NCBI GenBank assembly: GCA_025465145.1 | Contig: JAODNS010000213.1 | Coordinates: forward strand, 1 to 14,069 | DNA from: Frankiales bacterium | Lineage (GTDB): Bacteria; Actinomycetota; Actinomycetes; Mycobacteriales; SCTD01 | Direction of reading: 5' to 3' | DNA length: 14,069 nt | Shown here: positions 6,493 through 12,749 of the stretch, piece by piece | How the letters are laid out: the number at the start of each line of letters is the position of its first letter | Position numbering within the stretch: the first letter of the stretch is position 1 | Made by a program: the position numbers and the translations under genes | Notes under the pieces: model-generated | The model's input: only the letters and a program-made list of their open reading frames with translations | What the model was told of the DNA's origin: nothing | Databases searched by the model: none

Positions 6493-6578
6493 TGCCCGAG
6501 GAGAAGCCCGAGCACGAACCAGGCGAGGCCACCGAGGATCCCGAAGACGACCGGGCTCATGGCCGGCACGCCAGTCAC
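6477..6578 (-). CDS. Small one-helix membrane protein (33 aa), hypothetical
   Basis: A short frame encodes 33 residues, MTGVPAM then SPVVFGILGGLAWFVLGLLLGHYGWT, essentially one hydrophobic helix with a polar C-terminal end. Its GTG overlaps the TGA of the Na+/H+ antiporter gene as GTGA, the same coupling used by other operon genes here. An internal ATG at 6560 would give 27 residues. From that ATG on, 25 of 27 sense codons end in G or C, although most of this DNA is not covered by another gene, which supports real coding. The last 16 bases overlap the end of xseA. It may be an accessory peptide of the antiporter or an independent micro-protein. No family is recognised. Confidence 0.55.
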   Translation of the reverse strand: MTGVPAMSPVVFGILGGLAWFVLGLLLGHYGWT

Positions 6579-8179
6579 GACGACAGCCCCACCTCTTCGA
6601 CGTCGAGCTGCTGCTGCACCCGCCGCAGCACCTCGTCGTCGATGTCGCGGACGGAGTAGAGCCGCACCAGCTCGGCCCGCTCCACGTCGAGCAGCCGCCG
6701 CCGCAGCTGCACCGCGCTGACCGCGTCGCGCAGCACGTCCGCGCCGTCGAACCGCGCCCCGTCGTCGTACTCGTCCTCGCCAGGGCAGCCCCCCAGCACG
6801 GCGTGCGCGTGCCGTACACGCTCCTCCAGGTGCCCGCGCAGCTCGTCCGCCACCCCCGGCGGCACCCGCTCCTCGTCGACCACCCGCTCGAGCTCGGCGA
6901 GCGCCGTCCGGGCCACGTGGTGGTCCGCGACCGCCACCGCACGTTCCGTCCGCTCGGCCGCTCCCGCGTCGTCCTGCCCCAGCCTGCGCACGACCCAGGG
7001 CAGCGTCAGCCCCTGCAGCAGCAGCGTCGTGAGGATGACGACGAACGTGACGAACAGGATCAGCGCGCGACCCGGCATGTTGCTCGGCAGCGCGAACGCG
7101 GCAGCGAGCGAGACCACGCCGCGCATGCCGGCCCAGCTGATGACGGCCGGCCCCTGCCACGGCGGCGCCGGGTCCTGCTCGCGGATCCGGCGGCTCAGGG
7201 CGCGCGGGAGGTACGTCGCCGGGAACACCCACGCGATCCGGGTCAGCACCACGGCGAGCACCGTGCCCACGGTCAGCAGCGCGACGTCGCGCGGGTCCCG
7301 GCCGGACAGCCCCTGCACGACCGTCGGCAGCTGCAGGCCGATCAGCGCGAAGACGAGGCCCTCCAGCAGAAAGGTGATCATCGACCAGAGCGCCTGCCCT
7401 TGCAGTCGCGTGCTCGACGACAGCAGCACCGGCGAGCGCCGGCCGATGTAGAGCCCGACCACGACGACGGACAGCACGCCGGATGCGTGCAGCGCCTCGG
7501 CCGGCAGGTAGGCGGCGAACGGGGTGAGCAGCGACAGCGCGTTCTCCAGCAGCGGGTCGTCGAGCCGCCGGCGCAGCGCCGCGATCGCCGAGCCCAGCGC
7601 GAGACCGACGGCCGCGCCACCGCCCGCGGCCAGGACGAACTGGCCGCCCGCGTGCCCCCAGCTCGCGGTGCCGGCGACGGCCGCGCCGACCGCTATCCGG
7701 TACGCCACGAGCGCGGTCGCGTCGTTGAGCAGGCTCTCGCCCTCGAGGATCGTCAGCACCCGACGAGGCAGCGCCATCTTCCGGGCGACGGCCGTCGCGG
7801 CGATCGCGTCCGGCGGCGCGACGATGGCCCCCAGCGCGAGGGCGGCCGGCAGCGACAGGTCGGGCACGACGAGGTGCGCGACGACGCCGACGGCGGCGGT
7901 CGTGACGAGGACGAGCCCGACGGACAGCAGGCCGATCGGCCGGAGGTTGTCACGGAAGTCGGCGAACGCGGTGCTGAGCGCGGCGGCGTACAGCAGCGGC
8001 GGCAGGATGAGGACGAGCACCACGTCCGGGTCGAGCTCGATCTGCGGCGTACCCGGGACGAGTCCGGCCGCCAGCCCGGCGAGGACGAGCGCGAACGGCG
8101 CGGGCAGCCCGTACCGGCGGGCGATGCCCGAGATCGCGGCGACGCAGGCCAGCAGGACGAGGACGACCTCGAAGGACAT
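6575..8179 (-). CDS. CPA1-family Na+/H+ antiporter with C-terminal cytoplasmic domain
   Basis: This is a cytoplasmic-membrane monovalent cation/proton antiporter of the NhaP/YjcE type, used for pH and sodium homeostasis. The 534-residue protein has about 12 membrane helices in residues 1-400. Family marks are ILPPLLYAAAL (58-68), the APPDAIAATAVA stretch (121-132), the ion-binding ND pair N152-D153 in EGESLLNDATALVAY (146-160), FLLEGLVFALIGLQLP (270-285) and the SWAGMRGVVSLA loop with R353 (348-359). Residues from about 401 are a charged helical cytoplasmic tail typical of the subfamily. The ATG at 8179 overlaps the last base of the GNAT stop (TGATG), so the two are co-transcribed with GNAT first. 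Sodium versus potassium specificity cannot be told. Confidence 0.93.
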   Translation of the reverse strand: MSFEVVLVLLACVAAISGIARRYGLPAPFALVLAGLAAGLVPGTPQIELDPDVVLVLILPPLLYAAALSTAFADFRDNLRPIGLLSVGLVLVTTAAVGVVAHLVVPDLSLPAALALGAIVAPPDAIAATAVARKMALPRRVLTILEGESLLNDATALVAYRIAVGAAVAGTASWGHAGGQFVLAAGGGAAVGLALGSAIAALRRRLDDPLLENALSLLTPFAAYLPAEALHASGVLSVVVVGLYIGRRSPVLLSSSTRLQGQALWSMITFLLEGLVFALIGLQLPTVVQGLSGRDPRDVALLTVGTVLAVVLTRIAWVFPATYLPRALSRRIREQDPAPPWQGPAVISWAGMRGVVSLAAAFALPSNMPGRALILFVTFVVILTTLLLQGLTLPWVVRRLGQDDAGAAERTERAVAVADHHVARTALAELERVVDEERVPPGVADELRGHLEERVRHAHAVLGGCPGEDEYDDGARFDGADVLRDAVSAVQLRRRLLDVERAELVRLYSVRDIDDEVLRRVQQQLDVEEVGLSS

Positions 8180-8664
8180 CAGCGGCCCGGCATCCCCGGC
8201 GTGATGCCCGGCGCGGTCCACGCCATCGTCGCGCCGCCGAGGACGCGGAACCCGAACTCCTCGTACAGCGGCCGGCCGGCATCCGTCGCACGCAGGTCCA
8301 CCCGCGGCACGCCCTGCTCGGCGAACCAGCCGAGCAGCGCCCCGAACACCTCGCGCGCGTACCCGTGCCGCATCCACTCCGGCTCGGTACTCATGGACGC
8401 GATGTGCCCGCGCCGGCCGTCGTACTGGCCGGGCGACGGGAGGTGCTCCTCCAGCCAGCCGACGCCGCAGGAGACGAGCCGGCCGTCCTCCTCCACCCCG
8501 TACGCGACGAAGTCATCGGCCAGCAGCCGGCGCCGGAACGCCAGCACGCACGCCTCCCGCCAGCCCTCGGTCAGCTCGGCCGTCCCCATCGCCTGGTGCA
8601 TCAGGCCACGCAGCCGGGTCAGCGCCTCGGCATCCGCCGGCGTCGCGCGCCGTAGGGTTCCCAC
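8179..8664 (-). CDS. GNAT-family N-acetyltransferase
   Basis: The 161-residue product fits a single GCN5-related acetyltransferase domain using acetyl-CoA. The N terminus LRRATPADAEALTRLRGLM (4-22) is the usual beta1-alpha1 start. Motif A is HIASMSTEPEWMRHGYAREVFGALLGWF (87-114), with RHGYAR at the pyrophosphate loop; motif B includes RVDLRATDAGRPLYEEFGF (121-139). The substrate is not predictable; small metabolites, antibiotics or protein N termini are all possible. Transcription runs into the antiporter gene. The GTG start directly abuts the GTG start of divergent xseB, the six bases forming CACGTG, so its promoter must lie inside xseB. AGGA lies 8 bases upstream of its start. Confidence 0.92.
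   Translation of the reverse strand: MGTLRRATPADAEALTRLRGLMHQAMGTAELTEGWREACVLAFRRRLLADDFVAYGVEEDGRLVSCGVGWLEEHLPSPGQYDGRRGHIASMSTEPEWMRHGYAREVFGALLGWFAEQGVPRVDLRATDAGRPLYEEFGFRVLGGATMAWTAPGITPGMPGR
8653..8658 (+). promoter_or_regulatory. Candidate -10 (TAGGGT) for leaderless xseB
   Basis: TAGGGT is followed by 6 bases and the xseB GTG. The hexamer lies within the first codons of the divergent acetyltransferase gene, so promoter and coding sequence are superimposed. No other promoter space exists. Confidence 0.5.
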
Positions 8665-8880
8665 GTGATTGATCCTGCCAGCCCGTCGTACGAGACGGCC
8701 CGCGACGAGCTCGCCGACGTGGTCCGCCGGCTGGAGGCCGGCGGAACGACGCTGGAGGAGTCGCTGGCGCTGTGGGAGCGCGGTGAGGAGCTGGCCCGCA
8801 CCTGCCAGGACTGGCTGGACGGCGCGAAGGCGCGGCTGGACGCGGTGCTAGCCCGTGAGGGACGCGGCGAGGACGCGTAG
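8665..8880 (+). CDS. xseB: Exodeoxyribonuclease VII small subunit
   Basis: XseB is the small helical subunit that binds the coiled-coil arm of XseA to form active exonuclease VII. The 71-residue product shows the family pattern SYETARDELADVVRRLEAGGTTLEESLALWERGEEL, then CQDWLDGAKARLD, a normal size and fold of a two-helix hairpin. The GTG start is separated by zero bases from the start of the divergent acetyltransferase gene. A TAGGGT hexamer 6 bases upstream points to a leaderless transcript. The last 33 bases overlap the convergent DUF4245 gene. Unusually, xseA lies more than 2 kb away, beyond three minus-strand genes. Confidence 0.95.
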   Translation: MIDPASPSYETARDELADVVRRLEAGGTTLEESLALWERGEELARTCQDWLDGAKARLDAVLAREGRGEDA

Positions 8881-9366
8881 CTCCTCGAGCGACGCGCTGT
8901 CCCGCTTGCTGCCCAGCACGACCAGCGCGCCGGCGACGTCGCGCGCCAGCGAGATCGCGTCCCCCTTGCGGTACTGCCGCCAGGTCACGCCGCCGACGTC
9001 GACGGTGCCGTCCTGCGGCACGTCGCCCACCAGGTCGCGCAGGTACTTCGGGGTCGGTGCCGTGGTGGCGTCGTACTCGGCGTACTCGCCCTTGGGCGTG
9101 ACGTAGCCGACTCGCAGCACGTTGCCCTCGCCGGAGTACTCGCTGACGTTGGAGCGCCAGCCGGGCAGCGAGCCGGGCACCGGCACAGCCGGCGCCACCT
9201 GCGAGAAGGCCTTCACGTCGCCGCTGGGGTCGACGACCCGCAGCTCCTTCTCGTCGCGCCCCGGGGGCTGGGCGAACAGGAACACGACAACGACGATCGC
9301 CAGCACGAGCCCCAGCGACCGGACCATGTCGCCGGCCGACTCCTTGCCGCGCTCCCTCTTCGCCAC
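8848..9366 (-). CDS. DUF4245 membrane-anchored protein
   Basis: The 172-residue protein has a basic N terminus (MAKRERGKE), one membrane helix at about 15-32 (MVRSLGLVLAIVVVVFLFA) and an extracytoplasmic domain. The domain has VDPSGDVKAFSQVAPAVPVPGSLPGWRSN (45-73), VGYVTPKGEYAEYDAT (87-101), GGVTWRQYRKGD (125-136) and ALVVLGSKRDSASLEELRVLAASL. This matches DUF4245, an actinobacterial family often encoded near xseB; its function is unknown. An in-frame GTG at 9384 is an alternative start, but 9366 begins directly with the basic region. It follows the kynureninase-like gene by about 23 bases, probably in the same transcript, and overlaps xseB by 33 bases on the opposite strand. Confidence 0.85.
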   Translation of the reverse strand: MAKRERGKESAGDMVRSLGLVLAIVVVVFLFAQPPGRDEKELRVVDPSGDVKAFSQVAPAVPVPGSLPGWRSNVSEYSGEGNVLRVGYVTPKGEYAEYDATTAPTPKYLRDLVGDVPQDGTVDVGGVTWRQYRKGDAISLARDVAGALVVLGSKRDSASLEELRVLAASLTG

Positions 9367-9389
9367 GGGGCCATTCTCGGGCACAGCGG

Positions 9390-10532
9390 CTACTGCGACA
9401 CCTCGGCCATGGCGTCGAGGACGGCCAGCGCCTCGTCGAGCCGGTTGTAGAAGTGCGGCGAGACCCGGATGCCGACGCCCGGGCGGTGGTCCACCACGAA
9501 CCCGCGCTCGAGCAGTTTCGGGTAGACGGCCTCGGCGTCGCCGGGGTCGATGGTGACATGCCCGCCGCGCTGCGCCGGGTCGTGCGGCGAGCGCACGGTG
9601 AAGCCGCGCTCCAGCGCCGCCTCCAGCAGCGGCTGGGTCATCGAGACCGACCGCTCCCGTACGCGCTCGACGCCGATGTCGGCCAGCGCCTGGAAGGCCG
9701 GCGCCGCGGCATAGGCAGCGGGCACTCCTGGCGTTCCGCCACGGAACCGCCGCGCGCCCTCGCCGTACGTGAGCTCCGGGTCGAAGTCGAACGGACGGGC
9801 GTGGCCGAACCAGCCGGTGGTGACCGGCTCCAGCTGCGCGTGCGGCGCGACGTACATCCAGCCGTTGCCCGGCCCGCCGCACAGGTACTTCACCGAGCCG
9901 CCCATGTAGAGGTCCACGTCGAGGTCGACGACGTCCACGGGCACGGCGCCGGCGGCCTGGTAGCCGTCGACGAGCACCAGCGCGCCGACCTCGTGGGCCC
10001 GGTCGATGAGCGGCTTGACGTCCACCAGCGTCGACGTGCGGAACAGCACGTGCGAGCACTCGACCAGCAGCGTCCGCTCGTCGACGGCGTCGACCATCCG
10101 CTGCACATCCAGGTGCACGCCGTCCGGCTCGCCCGGCACCACGACGGCCTCGCCGCCCAGCCGGCCGATCTGCGACCACGTGTTGAGGCTGCCCGGCCAC
10201 CCCAGCGCTGTCGTGACGACCCGGTTGCGGGTGCCGTGCCAGTCGAGCGACGCGATGACGTCGCCCAGCAGGTCGGCCACGTTCTGCCGCATCACGGTCG
10301 TGCCGGGCGGCGCGCCGATCAGGCTGCCGACGAGGTCCGCGACCCGCCAGACCTCCGTCGCCCAGTCCTCCCAGGCAACGACGCCGAGGTCGCCCCACAG
10401 CCGCGCGAACTCGGCGAGCCGCTCGGGCGTCTCGCGGTGCATCGCGCCGAGCGTGTGGGTGGCGAGGTAGGTCTTCTTGTCCAGCACCGGGTAGTCGATC
10501 CGGCGCTCGAGCAGGTCGTCGTGCACGGTCAC
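9390..10532 (-). CDS. Kynureninase-like PLP-dependent enzyme (aminotransferase class V fold)
   Basis: The 380-residue protein is a fold-type I PLP enzyme of class V, closest in pattern to kynureninase, which cleaves kynurenine to anthranilate and alanine. The PLP lysine is K215 in YMGGSVKYLCGGPGNGWMYV (209-228), with the cofactor-binding DGYQ at 189-192. Kynureninase-like marks include TGWFGHARPFDFD (239-251) and RRFRGGTPGVPAAYAA (261-276). The N-terminal loop reads ATHTLGAMHRE (24-34) where kynureninases usually have a GNSLG-type loop, so the substrate may differ; cysteine desulfurase or epimerase relatives are less likely. The GTG at 10532 overlaps the preceding stop as GTGA. A second GTG at 10526 is possible. 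No other kynurenine-pathway gene is nearby. Confidence 0.82.
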   Translation of the reverse strand: MTVHDDLLERRIDYPVLDKKTYLATHTLGAMHRETPERLAEFARLWGDLGVVAWEDWATEVWRVADLVGSLIGAPPGTTVMRQNVADLLGDVIASLDWHGTRNRVVTTALGWPGSLNTWSQIGRLGGEAVVVPGEPDGVHLDVQRMVDAVDERTLLVECSHVLFRTSTLVDVKPLIDRAHEVGALVLVDGYQAAGAVPVDVVDLDVDLYMGGSVKYLCGGPGNGWMYVAPHAQLEPVTTGWFGHARPFDFDPELTYGEGARRFRGGTPGVPAAYAAAPAFQALADIGVERVRERSVSMTQPLLEAALERGFTVRSPHDPAQRGGHVTIDPGDAEAVYPKLLERGFVVDHRPGVGIRVSPHFYNRLDEALAVLDAMAEVSQ

Positions 10533-11104
10533 TCCCAGACGGGGGTCGAGGTCGCGGCCGCTGTCAGCAGCGGCGCGGGATCGATCTGGACCAGCGTCTC
10601 CGCGATGCCGCGATCCGGCCACCGGCAGCCGACGACGAGCGGGCCGGCCGGCGGCAGCGGCCACAGCCAGTAGTCGCCGGTCCAGGTCAGGCCGGCGTGC
10701 GCCGACCCCATCAGCTTGAGCTGCGCGGCGTCGTTCGCGCGCTCGACGTCCGGGCTGTCCCGGCTGCCCGCGGTGGCCTGGCGTCCGTCGGAGAACGCGA
10801 CGCCGAAGCGGAACCGACCCGGGCTTCGGCTGTACTCCTGCAGCGAGTACGCGAGGTCCTCGGCGCGCGCCTGATCGGCGAACAGCACGACGACCGCGAC
10901 CTGCAGCCCGTCGGAGTACGCGGTGATGCCGCGCACCGCGACGACGACCTCCGCGGTGCGAGCGAGCAGGAACGAGGACAGCGCCAGCACGCCGATCTCG
11001 TCGAAGGGGGGGCCGCTCTGCGCGTGCCGGTGCTGCCGGACGGTCTGCCAGTCGGCGCCGGTCCGCCCGACCTGGCGGATCGGCTCGTCTGCGAACAGGC
11101 TCAT
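10529..11104 (-). CDS. Unknown protein (191 aa) in the flavin reductase / TetR operon
   Basis: I do not recognise a named domain. The soluble 191-residue product alternates beta-like hydrophobic stretches (EIGVLALSSFLLARTAEVVVAV at 36-57, LQVAVVVLFAD at 67-77) with RFRFGVAFSDGRQATA (97-112) and a striking aromatic segment TGDYWLWPLPPAGPLVVGCRWPDRGI (142-167). I recall similar W-P-L-P-P segments in uncharacterised actinobacterial proteins, but no function. There is no signal peptide, membrane helix or obvious catalytic motif. The ATG overlaps the TetR stop as ATGA and the stop overlaps the kynureninase-like start as GTGA, so it is probably translated as part of a chain and may act with its neighbours. 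Confidence 0.75.
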   Translation of the reverse strand: MSLFADEPIRQVGRTGADWQTVRQHRHAQSGPPFDEIGVLALSSFLLARTAEVVVAVRGITAYSDGLQVAVVVLFADQARAEDLAYSLQEYSRSPGRFRFGVAFSDGRQATAGSRDSPDVERANDAAQLKLMGSAHAGLTWTGDYWLWPLPPAGPLVVGCRWPDRGIAETLVQIDPAPLLTAAATSTPVWE

Positions 11105-11685
11105 GCGGTGCCGCCGATCCTGGCGATGAGGGCGAGGACCTCGCCGGCGAGCGCGGACGCGGACGACTCGTCCTCGCAGACGGCGACCTCGTGGCCGGCC
11201 TCGCTGATGACGGTGGTGAGAACGAGCACGAGTGCATCACCCCACGGCTCGCCGCCGTCGACCCGCAGGAGCGCGGCGTTTCGCGCTGTCCACTCGCGGT
11301 AGCGGCGCCGCGCGACGAGCTCGAACCCGGGCGGGCCGCCGCCGGCGAGGAACAGCCGCGCCAGGTCCCGCTCGGCCCAGCAACCGTCCAGGTACGCCTT
11401 CGAGCCGGCGACGAACAGGCAGACCGGGTCGGTCTCGCCGAGCAGCCGGGCCTCGCGGACAGCGGCCACGGCGCGCGCCTCCTGCCGCTGCTGGTAATCC
11501 TCGAACAGGGCGAGGTACAGCTCGGCCTTGCCGCCGAAGTGGTGGTAGAGGCTCCCGACGCTCGCGCCCGCCCTCGCCACCACCTCCGCGATGGAAGCCT
11601 CCGCGAAGCCGGACGCGCTGAAGACCTTCCGGGCCGCGTCGAGCAGCCCGCCGCGGGTCGTGGCGGCACGACCGGTCAGCGTCAT
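11101..11685 (-). CDS. TetR-family transcriptional regulator
   Basis: The 194-residue protein has a typical TetR N-terminal HTH: LLDAARKVFSASGFAEASIAEVVARAGASVGSLYHHFGGKAELY (14-57), with recognition helix around SVGSLYHHF. The rest is a ligand-binding helical domain without a recognisable ligand class. Its ATG overlaps the stop of the flavin reductase gene as ATGA, and its own stop overlaps the next ATG the same way. Being second in the operon it probably represses its own transcript, with an operator in the 12.29-12.36 kb intergenic region. An effector that is a substrate or product of the flavin reductase or PLP enzyme is possible but is inference. Confidence 0.93.
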   Translation of the reverse strand: MTLTGRAATTRGGLLDAARKVFSASGFAEASIAEVVARAGASVGSLYHHFGGKAELYLALFEDYQQRQEARAVAAVREARLLGETDPVCLFVAGSKAYLDGCWAERDLARLFLAGGGPPGFELVARRRYREWTARNAALLRVDGGEPWGDALVLVLTTVISEAGHEVAVCEDESSASALAGEVLALIARIGGTA

Positions 11686-12284
11686 CCGCCGACCTCCACG
11701 TACGGGATCCGCCGGTGCGAGGTCACCTCGCCGATGGTCGACCACTCGCTCGCCCCGAGCCGGGCGACCGGGCGGAGCAGGCTGATCTCCGGCCGGTCGT
11801 CGCGCAGCACGGCCTCGTCCACCGCGACGTGCACGACCTCGCCGAAGACGACGGTGCAGTCGCCGAACTCCTTGGTGCCGGCGAGCCTGCACTCGATCGC
11901 CACCGGCGACTCGGCCACCCTGAACGGCGTCACCCGCAGGCTCGGCTCGCGCGTCAGCCCGACCGCGTCGAACTCGGACACGTCGGCCGGGTAGTCCGTA
12001 CCCGTCTGGTTGACCTGGTCCAGCAGCGCCTCGGTGCAGAAGCCGACGACGAACTCCTCGGTCGCCAGGACGTTGCGCAGGCTGTCCTTGTGGCCGACGG
12101 ACGTGAACTGGACGACCGGCGGCTGCACCCCGGCGACGGTGAAGAACGAGTGCGGGGCGAGGTTGTCGACGCCGGTCGCGGACCGGGTGCTCACCCAGGC
12201 GATGGGGCGCGGCACCACGACGCTGTTGAGCAGCGCGTAGGTCGCGCGGCCGAGCTCGGCAGGGTCGTAGTTCCGTCGCGGCAC
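11682..12284 (-). CDS. Flavin reductase family protein (FMN-binding, DIM6/NTAB type)
   Basis: The 200-residue product belongs to the flavin-reductase-like FMN-binding split-barrel family. The family fingerprint PRPIAWVSTRSATGVDNLAPHSFF (25-48) forms the flavin-binding start, followed by PPVVQFTSVGHKDSLRNVLATEEFVV (55-80), ESPVAIECRLAGTKEFGDCTVVFGEVVHVAVDE (125-157) and a C-terminal RLGASEWSTIGEV. Members reduce flavin with NAD(P)H for a partner monooxygenase or act as flavin-dependent reductases; no partner oxygenase is in this window. The GTG at 12284 gives MPRRNYDPAEL, normal for the family. It is the first gene of the minus-strand operon, and TetR is coupled by ATGA. No -10 hexamer is evident upstream. 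Confidence 0.88.
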   Translation of the reverse strand: MPRRNYDPAELGRATYALLNSVVVPRPIAWVSTRSATGVDNLAPHSFFTVAGVQPPVVQFTSVGHKDSLRNVLATEEFVVGFCTEALLDQVNQTGTDYPADVSEFDAVGLTREPSLRVTPFRVAESPVAIECRLAGTKEFGDCTVVFGEVVHVAVDEAVLRDDRPEISLLRPVARLGASEWSTIGEVTSHRRIPYVEVGG

Positions 12285-12323
12285 CCGCCCACTCTCGCAC
12301 CCGCTCCACCGCAGCTCCGCGAT

Positions 12324-12337
12324 GCCGCACATGCGGC
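12324..12337. promoter_or_regulatory. Inverted repeat GCCGCA-CA-TGCGGC, candidate operator
   Basis: Six-base perfect arms with a 2-base spacer lie in the 78-base divergent region between the flavin reductase operon and the molybdate genes. It covers the expected -35 position of the TACTGT promoter and lies 40 bases from the flavin reductase start. It could bind the TetR regulator or the HTH-TOBE protein. Short arms make chance a real alternative. Confidence 0.4.
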
Positions 12338-12350
12338 GCCCGCACGGCAC

Positions 12351-12356
12351 TACTGT
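12351..12356 (+). promoter_or_regulatory. Candidate -10 (TACTGT) for the HTH-TOBE / mod operon
   Basis: TACTGT is followed by exactly 6 bases and the GTG at 12363, the clearest leaderless-type arrangement in the window. Confidence 0.55.
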
Positions 12357-12362
12357 CCGCAC

Positions 12363-12749
12363 GTGCACCTGTTCCGACTAAACGCCGCCGCAGCTGCCCT
12401 GGGTGTCAGCGACGACACCCTGCGCCGTTGGGTGGATGCCGGGCGCATCGCCAGCCGCGTGGACGAGGGCGGCCGACGCGTGGTGACCGGGCCCGACCTC
12501 GCGGCGCTCGCCGTGGAGCTGGCAGGCGATCCGGACGGCCCCGCCGGCACCAGCGCGCGCAACAGCTTCCCCGGCATCGTGACGCGAGTCCTGCGCGGCG
12601 ACGTCGTCTCACAGGTCGAGGTCCAGTCCGGCCCGCACCGGCTCGTGTCGCTGCTGACCACCGAGTCGGTGGACGACCTCGGCCTCGTTCCGGGGGCGCC
12701 GGTGCGGGCGTCGGTGAAGTCGACCCACGTCGTCGTGGACCTGCCGTGA
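12363..12749 (+). CDS. HTH (MerR/excisionase-like) plus TOBE/Mop molybdate-binding protein
   Basis: The 128-residue protein joins a short N-terminal helix-turn-helix, FRLNAAAAALGVSDDTLRRWVDAGRIASRVDEGGRRVV (4-41), to one Mop/TOBE domain at about 64-127 (SARNSFPGIVTRVLRGDVVSQVEV, RLVSLLTTESVDDLGLVPG, VRASVKSTHVVV). Mop domains bind molybdate or tungstate. The arrangement is that of small molybdate-responsive regulators in actinobacterial mod operons, functionally like ModE but with a different DNA-binding domain. It probably senses molybdate and controls the operon it heads. Its stop overlaps the modA GTG as GTGA. The start is supported by TACTGT 6 bases upstream. Confidence 0.92.
   Translation: MHLFRLNAAAAALGVSDDTLRRWVDAGRIASRVDEGGRRVVTGPDLAALAVELAGDPDGPAGTSARNSFPGIVTRVLRGDVVSQVEVQSGPHRLVSLLTTESVDDLGLVPGAPVRASVKSTHVVVDLP

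Noticed and set aside
6803..8668. 621-residue plus-strand frame across the antiporter
   Set aside because: Its translation is dominated by Arg, Gln, Asp and Gly runs, the complement of the antiporter's hydrophobic codons. The minus-strand gene has the CPA1 motifs.
9390..11669. 759-residue frame that would fuse TetR-antiphase sequence to the kynureninase-like enzyme
   Set aside because: The upstream part lies over the real TetR and 191-aa genes in another frame and is low-complexity Arg/Ser/Pro. The GTGA junction at 10529-10532 gives a better start.
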